Part shown: one piece after another, positions 1-8,408 of the stretch | Layout of the letters: each line of letters begins with the position of its first letter | Position numbering within the stretch: the first letter of the stretch is position 1 | Assembly (NCBI GenBank): GCA_021780095.1 | Contig: JAJXZK010000190.1 | Span: 1-23,621 of the forward strand | Source: Acidobacteriota bacterium | Lineage (GTDB): Bacteria; Acidobacteriota; Terriglobia; Terriglobales; Acidobacteriaceae | DNA: 23,621 nt | Reading direction: 5' to 3' | Position numbers and translations under genes: made by a program | The notes under the pieces: model-generated | Told to the model about the DNA's origin: nothing | What the model saw: only the letters and a program-made list of their open reading frames with translations | Database searches by the model: none

Positions 1-1025
1 ACAAACTCAGGATCGAGGCCAGTCATCTCCGTCACCTTGGCGATCATGGCCGTCGTAGCCGCGGGGTCAGAGCGGCCTTTGATCAGCGTCTGCGCGTAGG
101 TGCCTTCGGTGTAGGCAATCACATCGGCCATGGCTTCGGGCGTCAACTTGTGCTCGCGCTCCAGATGCGCCGCGGTGATCGAGGGCAACGTCACCATCCA
201 GGGAATTGGCGAAAGATCACCGTGACTCTCCAGCGTAGGATTCAGATAGGGCGAGACCAGCACCACGCCATTCATTGCCACGCCAAGTTGTGACTGCAGA
301 TAGTAGGTGATGCGAGGACCGCGGAAACCGCCATAACTTTCGCCGACCAGATATTTCCGCGAGGTCATGCGATTGTTTTTTGCCAGCCAGTCGTAGATGA
401 CGCGGGACAGATAGTGGATGTCCGGTTCAGTGGTGTAGAAGTCTTTTTTTGCCTGGTCGTCCGGGACGAGAGAACGGCTATAGCCGGTGCCGATGGGATC
501 GATGAAGACAAGGTCGGTAAAGCCAAGCCATGTTCCGGAATTGTCGGTCAGTGTGGGCGGTTCGGAAGGGCTTTCGTCGCGATTGGCGAAATTGAGATGC
601 TTGGGACCGATCGCACCAAAGTTGAGGTAGACGGATGAAGCGCCGGGGCCACCATTGAGCGCGAACGTGACCGGGCGATCCGGCTGATCGACGGTGTAGG
701 CGGTGTAGACAACGTCGCCGGTGACTTTTCCATCCGGATCGCGAACGGGAAATTTGCCCACCGTGACGGTGTAGTGGAGAGTTTTGCCGTCCAGCTGGAT
801 GCTTTGGGTGACATGGGCGTCCGCGGGCAGCGGCGGCAGAGCCTGCTTGTCGGCGGCGGACTTTTCGGCAGGGGGAGAGGTCTTATTCTTGTCGGTCTGG
901 GCCGCGTCGGCGGTGGCTTTGTCGCTTTGCGCCAGTGCTGTTAGAAATGGCGAGAAGGTGAACACAACAGCGAGGCATGAAAAGGCGACGCGCTTGGAGA
1001 AAGACGAAGTCCAGGTCAAATCCAT
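1..1025 (-). CDS. Exported serine carboxypeptidase, peptidase family S10 (3' end outside window)
   Basis: This is the N-terminal 341 residues of a secreted S10 serine carboxypeptidase, which removes C-terminal residues from peptides; the rest lies beyond the left edge. The ATG at 1025 gives a signal-peptide-like start with Lys/Arg near residues 11-12, a hydrophobic stretch and an Ala-Leu-Ala-Gln-type cleavage site near residues 30-33, followed by a Lys/Ala/Asp-rich linker. The oxyanion-hole motif NGGPGASS is at about residues 124-131, and the nucleophile motif GESYGG carries the catalytic Ser230. The Asp and His of the triad should lie further on and are not in the window. I see no good Shine-Dalgarno sequence before this ATG. 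A TAGAAT hexamer 6 nt upstream (1032-1037) would fit a leaderless transcript, but that is weak. The gene is divergent from the small SnoaL-like gene at 1217. The family call is secure; the substrate is unknown. Confidence 0.92.
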   Translation of the reverse strand, partial: MDLTWTSSFSKRVAFSCLAVVFTFSPFLTALAQSDKATADAAQTDKNKTSPPAEKSAADKQALPPLPADAHVTQSIQLDGKTLHYTVTVGKFPVRDPDGKVTGDVVYTAYTVDQPDRPVTFALNGGPGASSVYLNFGAIGPKHLNFANRDESPSEPPTLTDNSGTWLGFTDLVFIDPIGTGYSRSLVPDDQAKKDFYTTEPDIHYLSRVIYDWLAKNNRMTSRKYLVGESYGGFRGPRITYYLQSQLGVAMNGVVLVSPYLNPTLESHGDLSPIPWMVTLPSITAAHLEREHKLTPEAMADVIAYTEGTYAQTLIKGRSDPAATTAMIAKVTEMTGLDPEF

Positions 1026-1146
1026 ATCTATATTCTATTCTGCCCTGGGAACAGCGATGTCAGTGGCGGTTGGAAGCGGCCGGTGTGGAGTGGTGATGAG
1101 CAGGAATCCAAAAACATCGTTGAAAGTCGGCGGACAGTGAAGCGAA

Positions 1147-1174
1147 TTGTCTCAAATGGCGACGGGTGTATACT
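1147..1174 (+). promoter_or_regulatory. Candidate sigma-70 promoter for the SnoaL-like gene
   Basis: A -35-like TTGTCT (1147-1152, 4 of 6 consensus) and a -10-like TATACT (1169-1174, 5 of 6) are separated by 16 nt. Transcription would start near 1181-1182, leaving a leader of about 35 nt before the ATG at 1217, most of which is the hairpin at 1189-1211. The call rests on motif and spacing only. Confidence 0.45.
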
Positions 1175-1188
1175 CGCCAATACGCAAT

Positions 1189-1211
1189 CCTCCTGCGCCA
1201 GCGCAAGGAGG
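1189..1211 (+). promoter_or_regulatory. Leader hairpin that sequesters the Shine-Dalgarno sequence
   Basis: CCTCCT (1189-1194) pairs with the perfect Shine-Dalgarno AGGAGG (1206-1211). Inside it, GCGC (1195-1198) pairs with GCGC (1201-1204), leaving one bulged A at 1205 and a tiny apical loop. The pairing is visible directly. It would hide the ribosome binding site of the gene starting at 1217, suggesting control of translation initiation by temperature, ligand, protein or RNA; the trigger cannot be read from the sequence. Confidence 0.6.
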
Positions 1212-1216
1212 TGTTT

Positions 1217-1600
1217 ATGAATCTTCCTGAAAATATACGAACAGGAATGCAGCGAACCAATTCTCTTTTCAGTTCATCCGTCGTGAAGAATAGAGAATTC
1301 GATGCGCTGGACAACATTTACACTGCGGACGCTCGTGTTTTACCACCTGGAGCGGATTTAATCGAAGGGCGCACCCAGATTAAAAGTTTTTGGAAGCAGG
1401 CAATTGCCGGTCTGGGCATCATGGATGCGAAGCTGACTACGGTGGAGGCTGAACCGGTCGGCGACAGCATCATAGAGATTGGCCGAGGCGACCTGACGCT
1501 CGATAAAGGTCGGATATTGAGCGTCAAATATGTCGTCCACTGGAAGAAAGAATCTGGCATCTGGAAGTGGCACATTGACATTTGGAATACGAACCAGTGA
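1217..1600 (+). CDS. SnoaL/NTF2-like (DUF4440-type) small protein
   Basis: This is a 127-residue protein with the look of the SnoaL/NTF2-like fold: an N-terminal helical part, then a stretch with ADARVLPPGAD (about residues 38-48), EGR and a Phe-Trp helix, then strands ending in a Trp-rich C terminus (HWKKESGIWKWHIDIWN). Such proteins form cone-shaped pockets and act as small isomerases, hydrolases or ligand binders. No specific reaction can be assigned, and no signal peptide is seen. The start at 1217 is chosen because AGGAGG lies 5 nt upstream; an in-frame ATG at 1166 has no such site and would precede the predicted promoter's -10 element. It is a single gene, convergent with the GH38 gene that ends at 1714. 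The 113-bp gap between them holds only a weak 5-bp inverted repeat (CGGCG 1677-1681 / CGCCG 1691-1695), not a convincing terminator. Confidence 0.8.
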   Translation: MNLPENIRTGMQRTNSLFSSSVVKNREFDALDNIYTADARVLPPGADLIEGRTQIKSFWKQAIAGLGIMDAKLTTVEAEPVGDSIIEIGRGDLTLDKGRILSVKYVVHWKKESGIWKWHIDIWNTNQ

Positions 1601-1713
1601 ACCCATTCGAGTGTGCAGGGCCGCTTCATTCAATTTCGTGCGATGGATCCGCGTCTCTCCCAAATTAAATGAACTGCGGCGAAAGCGGCCCGCCGTGAGC
1701 ACCCGGTTGGAAA

Positions 1714-4700
1714 TCACTTCGTCCCGACTAATCGCACCGTGACAATTTCATGCGGGTGAACGGTGAACTGGAATCCATGCACGCCAGACATCGCCAGCTG
1801 CGATTGATCCCGTTCGACCGCGTCGGTTTGCCAGGCTTGTTGCAACTGGAGTAGCGGCGTTTCGATGCTGACGGTGCGGGTGACCCCGCCCAGGTCGAGA
1901 AGGCGCAGGATGGTGCCGTGGCCGTCTTCCGCAGGCTTCCAGGCTGTCAATACCAGATTAGGATCGTTTGCGTGGAGGAAGCTGGCCTGCTTACCGTCGA
2001 GCGGGCCGGGTGTGTTGAGGGCTTTGTCCTGCGTGGTGATTTCGTCTTTTTCCAGCGGCGTCATTTCTTCCCAACCGAGACGGCTCAGTTGAGCATCGTC
2101 TGTGGCAGGCGCGCTGGTGATGACATAGCGGAAGCGGAAATGTCCGCCCTGTCCTGCGCGATAATTCGTGTCCCAGTAATTGTTCATGACGTAGGAGAAG
2201 ATGGTTCCAGTGCGCGAGCCGAAGTGATCCGGCCACTGGCCGCGGTTGATGTCGCCCAGTGTGACCAGCGCAGCATCGAGCGGCATGACTGTTGCAGACA
2301 AGCCGTTTTGTTGCGCGGAAACCCAGTGTTGCACCGAAAACCATTCATGTCCGGCACCTGGATACATGTTCTTCGACGGGTCGACAACTCCGTTCTGGAT
2401 CTCGTACTGAAATTGCGGGTGATCCATTGCGAAGGGAAAGGCAAAGTAAACGCCTTCCTTGGTGGTGACTTCTTTCTTGTTCAGGTCTTCGACGAATTCA
2501 ATTTCTTTCTGATGATCGAAGAGGCGAATTTCCGTGGATATTTCCGGAGTACTGGTATCGGTGCTCTGAAGTCGAGCGACCCAGCCGTCCGGCGTACGCG
2601 TGACCGAGACGAGATGCCCGTTCTCGGCGGGATGAACGTCGAGGTCCGGCTTGGGATAAACGTGGCTGTACTGCAGCAGCGTGTTCGGCACTTTGTCGCC
2701 GCCCGTGACGTAGAGATATTGGCCGAAGCGATAGGGACTTTTCTCGTCGACCAGTTCGCGTTGCAACTGTTTGTCGTAGATGCTGCGGACAGCGCCAGTG
2801 CCGGGGTCAAGGGTCACGCGGTAATACGGGCTTTCGAGTGTGGTGGTCTGGGTGGTGACGGCGGGTTCGAGGGCTTTCTTTGAGTCGCGCAGGTGGTAGA
2901 CCTTGTAGCCGACTGCCGGAACATCCTGGGCGATGAAGCGGACGTGGTGGAAATTTTGGTTGCCGCTAACGACTTCGACAGGAACAGCTTGATCGGTGGC
3001 GGTGTCGACCAGCTCCTGATCATTGTTCAGATCGAGAGACACCGGGGCGCTGCGCTTCCAGTTGAGCGTGTTGAAGACGATGACGCTGCCGGAGCCGGTG
3101 GAGATGGAATTGGCGATGCTGGCCATGCTGTTGCGGGTCATGAAGTCCGCCAGGGCAGCGGCTTTGATGGGGTACAAGTCTTTCAATGCGAGTTGGTCGA
3201 CGGCTTCTTTGCTGGTGGGATCGGAGACACTGTTGTAGGAGTCCCAGGTGTGTTCGTCGGTCAGCAACATGTTCATCCACATACGACGCAGGCTCAGAGT
3301 GTCGGCGGCGTACTTTGGGCTGACCAGAGTGGTGATGGTAGCGAGCTTTTCCGCAGAGGGGCCGCGGGCTTCGTTGTGGCGTTCAAGCGCTGCGGAAGCG
3401 GCATCGGAGGCGATGCCGTCTTCCCAATAGGGGCCGCCGTCTCCGCTGACAGTGGGAATATTGTTGCCAAATTGCTGCGCGATATTCTGCAGCGCCTCGT
3501 GAAATCCGGAGTACTGGATGTGAGGATAGGCGTAGACGCTGTCCCACTGTTGCGCCAGTTCGGCCTGCTGTGGGAACAGGTCTGTGTTTTCCACCTGGGT
3601 GCCGAAGAGAATGGTTGCGTCGGCGCGATAGCTGGGGTGCTGATACATCTGCAGGAACAGCGGCAGCGTGTCATGCCCGGTGGAGAGCGATGGCGGCAGG
3701 CCGAACATAAATTGCATTTGCATGTAGTGGCGGGAATACCAGAGAAGCACCTTCTGTCCGTCGGGACCCTGCCACCAGAAGGGAGAGTCTTCATTCAGGT
3801 GGCCCTGCAACAGCACGGGCGCGCGATAGTTATTGCTGCCGGAAAACAGTTCGTGGATGCCTGCCGAAGCGAGGATGGAAGCGTAGGACCAACTGAAGGA
3901 GGGAACGTCGGTGATGTTGGCGTAGTTGAAGGGCGTGCCGTGCTGGCGACTGAAGGCAGCGCTTGCATATAACGAGCGAATCAGAGTTTCTGCCGTGGGA
4001 AAGCCCGTGAGCAGGTTGGCAAATTGCGCGGGCAGGTAGAGTTGCTGTTTCTCAATGGCGTTGATGGCGCGCTGCTGCTCCGCAGGCGTGCGCGTCTGGA
4101 AGTATTGTTGCAGCGGCCAATATCCATCGAGGCTGAAGCGGAAATCTGGATGTTGCGCGATGAGTTGCATGGCTTCATCGATGACGCGGCTGTGAATGGC
4201 AGCCACTTTCCCCTGGTAATCGGAATAGCCGACATCGAGATGAATGTGTGGGACAAGAAAGATGGTCCATTTCTTTTGTGGGTCGATGAATAGTTTTTCG
4301 TGTTGCTCACCCCAGGAAACTTCCGCTGCGGTATGGGCGGGAAACTCGGGAACAGAGAAGGTAAGTTTTTCCTCGCCGAACTCCTGTCCGCCTGGGCGCG
4401 TCTGACGGAAGTGCTTGCCCGCGAGGGTGAGGTCGACGGAAGCGCCGGGTTGTACGGGTCGCGGATCGCGCAGAATTACGTCGACGGATTCTTCCAGTTG
4501 ACCTTCGCGCTGCTGATAAAAGATGGTGGGAAGAATGTGGGCGGATGGATGGTTCGCGGCTGACGATTGGGTATTGCGGTCGAGCTGAACGGCGTCGTAG
4601 GTGAAGCTTGCATCCGCGGGCAGGGCTGCATTGGGCAGCGATGGAGGAACCGTCTCGACGGCCTGCAGGGTGATCGTGTTTGGTCCGCGATGCAGATACG

Positions 4701-5199
4701 CACCTGGAAAATCGAACTCCACATCGGCGTGCGAGAACGCGGCGTAGAAAGACTCGCCCTGGTCGCCGTTCGATGTATCCAGTTTGGGCTGCAAATAGAA
4801 TGTGCCGGTTTTACCGTTGATGACGACGCGCAGCGCAGGCACGCTGGAGCTTTCGATGAGCAGGGCGACGCGGAATCGATAGGAGGTCGCGGGCGCGTTG
4901 GCCAGAGAAAATTGGATGGTCCATGGCGAGGACTGTGGAGATACGGTTGGTGCGCCGTTCGATGAAGGTTGCTCAACGCGCTGGGTGGCGTACCAGTCTT
5001 TTGAGGCGGTGCTGGTTCCAACGATGAATTTGACGGGTTGTTGCGGAGTGCCGCCGGCGAGGTCGACGGAGGAGCGATTGAATTCTCCAATGGTAAAGAC
5101 CGCTGTCGGCGATGCGGACTGTGCGTTGGATGAATTGAGGCAAAGAAGCGGCAGAAGGCAAAGTATGGCTCCAAAGAGCCATGCTGGTTTCATTTTCAT
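1714..5199 (-). CDS. Exported GH38 family glycosidase (alpha-mannosidase-like) with lyase-type N-terminal domain
   Basis: This is a large (1161 residues) secreted protein. Residues 1-27 form a signal peptide (positive n-region, Leu-rich core, ending NAQS). Residues about 32-210 resemble the carbohydrate-binding C-terminal domain of family 4 polysaccharide lyases (GEFNRSS, KDWYATQ, VVINGKTG, NTITL, YDAVQLD). From about 310 the GH38 catalytic domain begins: HIHLDVG at 318-324 gives the zinc-binding His and Asp, Asp431 in NITDVPSFSW fits the position of the nucleophile, and DEHTWD at about 648-653 supplies the distal His. The rest would be the beta-sandwich C-terminal region. The ATG at 5199 is preferred over one at 5247 because GGAGG (5205-5209) is spaced 5 nt from it and the signal peptide then begins properly. 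GH38 enzymes hydrolyse alpha-mannosides; the exact glycan here is unknown. The 150-bp gap to nuoN suggests a separate transcription unit, though both run leftward. Confidence 0.88.
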   Translation of the reverse strand: MKMKPAWLFGAILCLLPLLCLNSSNAQSASPTAVFTIGEFNRSSVDLAGGTPQQPVKFIVGTSTASKDWYATQRVEQPSSNGAPTVSPQSSPWTIQFSLANAPATSYRFRVALLIESSSVPALRVVINGKTGTFYLQPKLDTSNGDQGESFYAAFSHADVEFDFPGAYLHRGPNTITLQAVETVPPSLPNAALPADASFTYDAVQLDRNTQSSAANHPSAHILPTIFYQQREGQLEESVDVILRDPRPVQPGASVDLTLAGKHFRQTRPGGQEFGEEKLTFSVPEFPAHTAAEVSWGEQHEKLFIDPQKKWTIFLVPHIHLDVGYSDYQGKVAAIHSRVIDEAMQLIAQHPDFRFSLDGYWPLQQYFQTRTPAEQQRAINAIEKQQLYLPAQFANLLTGFPTAETLIRSLYASAAFSRQHGTPFNYANITDVPSFSWSYASILASAGIHELFSGSNNYRAPVLLQGHLNEDSPFWWQGPDGQKVLLWYSRHYMQMQFMFGLPPSLSTGHDTLPLFLQMYQHPSYRADATILFGTQVENTDLFPQQAELAQQWDSVYAYPHIQYSGFHEALQNIAQQFGNNIPTVSGDGGPYWEDGIASDAASAALERHNEARGPSAEKLATITTLVSPKYAADTLSLRRMWMNMLLTDEHTWDSYNSVSDPTSKEAVDQLALKDLYPIKAAALADFMTRNSMASIANSISTGSGSVIVFNTLNWKRSAPVSLDLNNDQELVDTATDQAVPVEVVSGNQNFHHVRFIAQDVPAVGYKVYHLRDSKKALEPAVTTQTTTLESPYYRVTLDPGTGAVRSIYDKQLQRELVDEKSPYRFGQYLYVTGGDKVPNTLLQYSHVYPKPDLDVHPAENGHLVSVTRTPDGWVARLQSTDTSTPEISTEIRLFDHQKEIEFVEDLNKKEVTTKEGVYFAFPFAMDHPQFQYEIQNGVVDPSKNMYPGAGHEWFSVQHWVSAQQNGLSATVMPLDAALVTLGDINRGQWPDHFGSRTGTIFSYVMNNYWDTNYRAGQGGHFRFRYVITSAPATDDAQLSRLGWEEMTPLEKDEITTQDKALNTPGPLDGKQASFLHANDPNLVLTAWKPAEDGHGTILRLLDLGGVTRTVSIETPLLQLQQAWQTDAVERDQSQLAMSGVHGFQFTVHPHEIVTVRLVGTK

Positions 5200-5349
5200 C
5201 GTTACCTCCAATGTTGCAAATGCAGTTGCGCACTTGCCGGCAATCACGAAGAAGAGAGTTGGTTCCTCGACTGGTTTCGTCGCCTCATCGACCGACCTTC
5301 GCTCGGGGATGGGAGATCTTTGGTACTTACGGCAATTCTGCGTCTTTTT

Positions 5350-6873
5350 CTAGAAGCCAGCAGCGTGGATGGCGATGTCTATCCAGTACAGCAATAGGTG
5401 GGGAGCACATCCGAACAGGACCACGCCGGCGGCTAGCAAAACGACGATAGCGTGGCTGAGAATCGGCGTCCTGATTGTAGTCGCATCGGCGGATGCATTG
5501 GCAACTGCGTCCGAAGGATTGGCGACGTAGATACGCTTGAGCACCTGCAGGTAGTAGTAAAGCGAGACGGCGCTCATGGCGATGGCAAGAACGACCAGCC
5601 AGAGCAGGCCCGGGCCGGAATGGAGCACGGAGACGAAGAGATAGAACTTCCCGAAGAAACCAGCGAGCGGGGGAATGCCGGCCAGCGATAGCAAAAAGAC
5701 AAACATGCAGGCGGAGAGAACAGGAGCGCGGCGGCTGAGTCCGTCAAAATGTGTCAGGCGGTCGCCGCCGGTTTGCTGTTCGACGATGGCGACTACGCCG
5801 AAGGCTCCAAGAGTGGCCAGCGCGTAAGTGATGACGTAGTAGAGAAGTGCGCCGAGACTTTGCTGCGTGTGGGCCACGATGGCGAGCAGCATGTAGCCTG
5901 CGTGAGCGATAGCAGAGTAGGCAAGCAGGCGTCGCACACTGCTCTGAACGATGGCCACCAGGTTTCCCAGCACCATGGAGAGTGCCGCGACCACCGCGAG
6001 CACCGGGACCCAGCCCGCCGTGAAGTGCATCCAGGCGGCGCTGCCTTCCGCACCGGCAAAGCCGACCGCCAGCACCTGGAAGAAGATGAAGAAACTGGCG
6101 ACCTTGGAACTTGACGCGATGAACGCGGCGCTTGGTGCAGGCGCGCCTTGGTACACGTCCGGTGCCCAAAAATGGAACGGGAAGGCGGCGACCTTAAAGC
6201 CGAATCCGATCACCGTGGTGACGATGGCGATGAGCAAGAGCGGGTTCAGCGGCGAGCCGGTGGCAGTGGAACTGTGGATTACCGCTGCGATGCGCAGCAG
6301 GCTGGTGGAATTCGACAGGCCGTAGAGCAGGCTGAAGCCGAACAGCAGGAAGGCGGCTGACATGCCACCGAAAAGGAAATATTTAAGCGCAGCCTCAGAG
6401 GAATGCAGGCGATCTTTGTCGAAGGCGGTAAGGATGTAGAGCGAGAGACTGAGCAATTCGAGTGAAATGAAAATCACCAGCAGGTCCTGAGAGCTAACCA
6501 GGAACATGCTGCCGACGGTGGCGACCAGGATGAGCAGAACGAATTCACCAACGTGTTCTGTGAAGCGGGAATTCGTGGCCATCAACAACGTGGCGATGGC
6601 GAGCACCAGCAAGGCAATCTGGACAAGATGAGTGAGCGGGTTGACGAGCAGCGTTCCGTCGAGAACATTTGCTTGCGTGGGAGAGAAAACCAGGCGCGCA
6701 ATTGCGATTGCGCAGCCAGCCGATCCGAGGATTGCTGCGACGATGAAGCGCGTGTGCGTGGGTCGCGTGCGCAGCAACAGAAGATCGACGGCCAGTGCGA
6801 TCAGAGCAGCAACGACCACGATGACTTGCGGCAGAGCTAGCTGCCAAAGTTGGGCGTAATTGACGGGGCTCAT
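5350..6873 (-). CDS. nuoN: Complex I subunit NuoN, antiporter-like
   Basis: NuoN is the antiporter-like subunit of complex I nearest the quinone-side subunits, with about 14 transmembrane helices. The 507 residues include Glu139 in the TM5 motif SLELLSLSLY, Lys227 in GFGFKVAAFPFHFWAPD, Lys257 in SSSKVASF, and the later lysine in PPLAGFFGKFYLF; these are the charged residues of the proton half-channels, and all are present. Its ATG overlaps the TGA of the preceding nuoM (6870-6873), so translation is probably coupled. It is the last gene of the nuo cluster; no clear intrinsic terminator with a U-tract follows. Only the GH38 gene lies downstream on the same strand. Confidence 0.96.
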   Translation of the reverse strand: MSPVNYAQLWQLALPQVIVVVAALIALAVDLLLLRTRPTHTRFIVAAILGSAGCAIAIARLVFSPTQANVLDGTLLVNPLTHLVQIALLVLAIATLLMATNSRFTEHVGEFVLLILVATVGSMFLVSSQDLLVIFISLELLSLSLYILTAFDKDRLHSSEAALKYFLFGGMSAAFLLFGFSLLYGLSNSTSLLRIAAVIHSSTATGSPLNPLLLIAIVTTVIGFGFKVAAFPFHFWAPDVYQGAPAPSAAFIASSSKVASFFIFFQVLAVGFAGAEGSAAWMHFTAGWVPVLAVVAALSMVLGNLVAIVQSSVRRLLAYSAIAHAGYMLLAIVAHTQQSLGALLYYVITYALATLGAFGVVAIVEQQTGGDRLTHFDGLSRRAPVLSACMFVFLLSLAGIPPLAGFFGKFYLFVSVLHSGPGLLWLVVLAIAMSAVSLYYYLQVLKRIYVANPSDAVANASADATTIRTPILSHAIVVLLAAGVVLFGCAPHLLLYWIDIAIHAAGF

Positions 6874-8381
6874 CGCCAGCCCCCTTGGCGCAAGCCGTGA
6901 AACATTGGCGAATTCAGCGCGGGGACGATAATGTTCAACAGAATTTGCGGATACAGACCAACAATAACGCTGGCGACGATCAAGATGATGGCTCCGAGCC
7001 GTTCGGGCACCGTGATGGGCGGCAGCGGTGGAGGAGGTTCAGCGGGAGCGCGACCAGCCTCAGCGAAAAATGCCTTTTGCATAGCCCGCCAGATATAGGC
7101 GACGCCGACGACGAGGCCGAGGCCGACGCAGATCGTGAGGATCGGATAGGCGTGCCAGACGCCGATGACGATCATCAACTCCGCAACGAAGCCGCTGAAT
7201 CCAGGCAGCCCCATGCTGGCCATTCCAGCGACGACAAAAGTGACAGCGGCAAAGGGGATCGTCTTATTCAGGTTCATGGGGCCGAGACGTGCCAGCTCGC
7301 GAGTATGAGTGCGGTCATACACCATGCGCCCAACCACGGCGAACATCAGCCCTGCAAGAATTCCGTGCGAGAACATTTGAACGACCGCGCCGGAGAGACC
7401 GATCTGGTTCAGCGTCATAAGGCCGAGCAGGATGAAGCCCATGTGACTGACGCTGGAATAGCCGATGACGAATTTGAAATCCTTTTGCACTAGCGCGACC
7501 ATGGCCCCGTAGACGATGCCAATGACGGCGAGCAAAGCGAACACTTCGCGCCAGGAACCGAGGCCGAGGACGTGGAACCCCCATGAACCCAGTCCGAGTG
7601 GGAACATCGTCATCGCTACCCGCAGACATCCGTATGCGCCCAGCTTCATGACAACACCGGCCAGCAGCATGGAAGCAGCGGTCGGGGCGGCTACGTGGCC
7701 GGTGGGCGCCCAGGTGTGGAAAGGCCACAGGCCGGCAAGAATCGCGAAGCCGACGAAGACCAAGGGGAAGGCCCACATCTGAAAGTGTGCGGAGAAGGGG
7801 AATCCGGCGAGGTCACCTAGCGCCATGGTTTTTGCGCCGGCCACGACGTAGGCGGCGATCAGCCCGATCAGCACCATTGCGGACCCGATGAAGGAGTAGA
7901 GCACCAGCTTCATGGCGCCATATTCCCGGCGGGTCGAGCCCCAGATGGCGATCAAAAAATATTTGGGGATGATGACGATCTCGTAAAAGACGAAGAGCAG
8001 CAGCAGATCGTAGCTGAGGAAGACGCCATAGACGGAGCCTATCAGCAGCAAATAGAACGCGAAAAATTCCTTGGCGCGATGCTCGATGTTCCAGGAAAAC
8101 AGGATGCCGGTGACGGCAATGATGCCGGTCAGCAACAACAGGACCAGGCTTATGCCGTCGGCGGCGAGATGATAGCGAATGCCGAGCGCCGGAATCCAGG
8201 AGACGTCGGCGACGGTGAACATTTCTCCGGTGCGATGCTGCAGGAAGGACATGAGGGTGATGGCAAACGTGACCAGCGCGGTGAGCAGCGCGAGAATGCG
8301 CGCAGCCGCGGCGCTGCTTTTCGGCAGCAGCAGGAGCAGGAGCGCTCCGAGAAACGAAATGTAGATCGTCCAAGCCAACAT
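6870..8381 (-). CDS. nuoM: Second NuoM-type complex I subunit (NuoM2)
   Basis: This is an antiporter-like subunit of about 503 residues with NuoM hallmarks: Glu134 in FYEIVIIPKYFLIAIWG (TM5), PFHTWAPTGHVAAPT (about 220-234), Lys246 in VVMKLGAYGCLRV (TM8), and the TM12 Glu in GLPGFSGFVAELMIV. The usual TM7 lysine is missing: where NuoM1 reads FAVKVPLIPFH, this protein reads FAILAGLWPFH, putting Leu215 at the lysine position. The ATG at 8381 has GGA 9 nt upstream; a TTG two codons earlier (8387) is an alternative. The stop overlaps the nuoN start (ATGA), and a 27-bp gap separates it from the upstream NuoM1 gene. Being the second NuoM in one cluster, it is likely to be a fourth antiporter-like module in the membrane arm. 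Membership in the NuoM/proton-antiporter family is secure; its exact position in the complex is inferred. Confidence 0.93.
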   Translation of the reverse strand: MLAWTIYISFLGALLLLLLPKSSAAAARILALLTALVTFAITLMSFLQHRTGEMFTVADVSWIPALGIRYHLAADGISLVLLLLTGIIAVTGILFSWNIEHRAKEFFAFYLLLIGSVYGVFLSYDLLLLFVFYEIVIIPKYFLIAIWGSTRREYGAMKLVLYSFIGSAMVLIGLIAAYVVAGAKTMALGDLAGFPFSAHFQMWAFPLVFVGFAILAGLWPFHTWAPTGHVAAPTAASMLLAGVVMKLGAYGCLRVAMTMFPLGLGSWGFHVLGLGSWREVFALLAVIGIVYGAMVALVQKDFKFVIGYSSVSHMGFILLGLMTLNQIGLSGAVVQMFSHGILAGLMFAVVGRMVYDRTHTRELARLGPMNLNKTIPFAAVTFVVAGMASMGLPGFSGFVAELMIVIGVWHAYPILTICVGLGLVVGVAYIWRAMQKAFFAEAGRAPAEPPPPLPPITVPERLGAIILIVASVIVGLYPQILLNIIVPALNSPMFHGLRQGGWR

Positions 8382-8408
8382 CGTCAAAATTCCACGTTCA
8401 CCGTGCGA

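Noticed and set aside
2893..3972. Plus-strand open frame of 359 codons inside the GH38 gene
   Set aside because: It is antisense to a well-supported coding region with recognisable motifs, lacks a ribosome site, and shows no family features.
5200..5349. Intrinsic terminator after nuoN
   Set aside because: Only a weak CCGA/TCGG pairing without a U-tract is seen; not enough for a terminator call.
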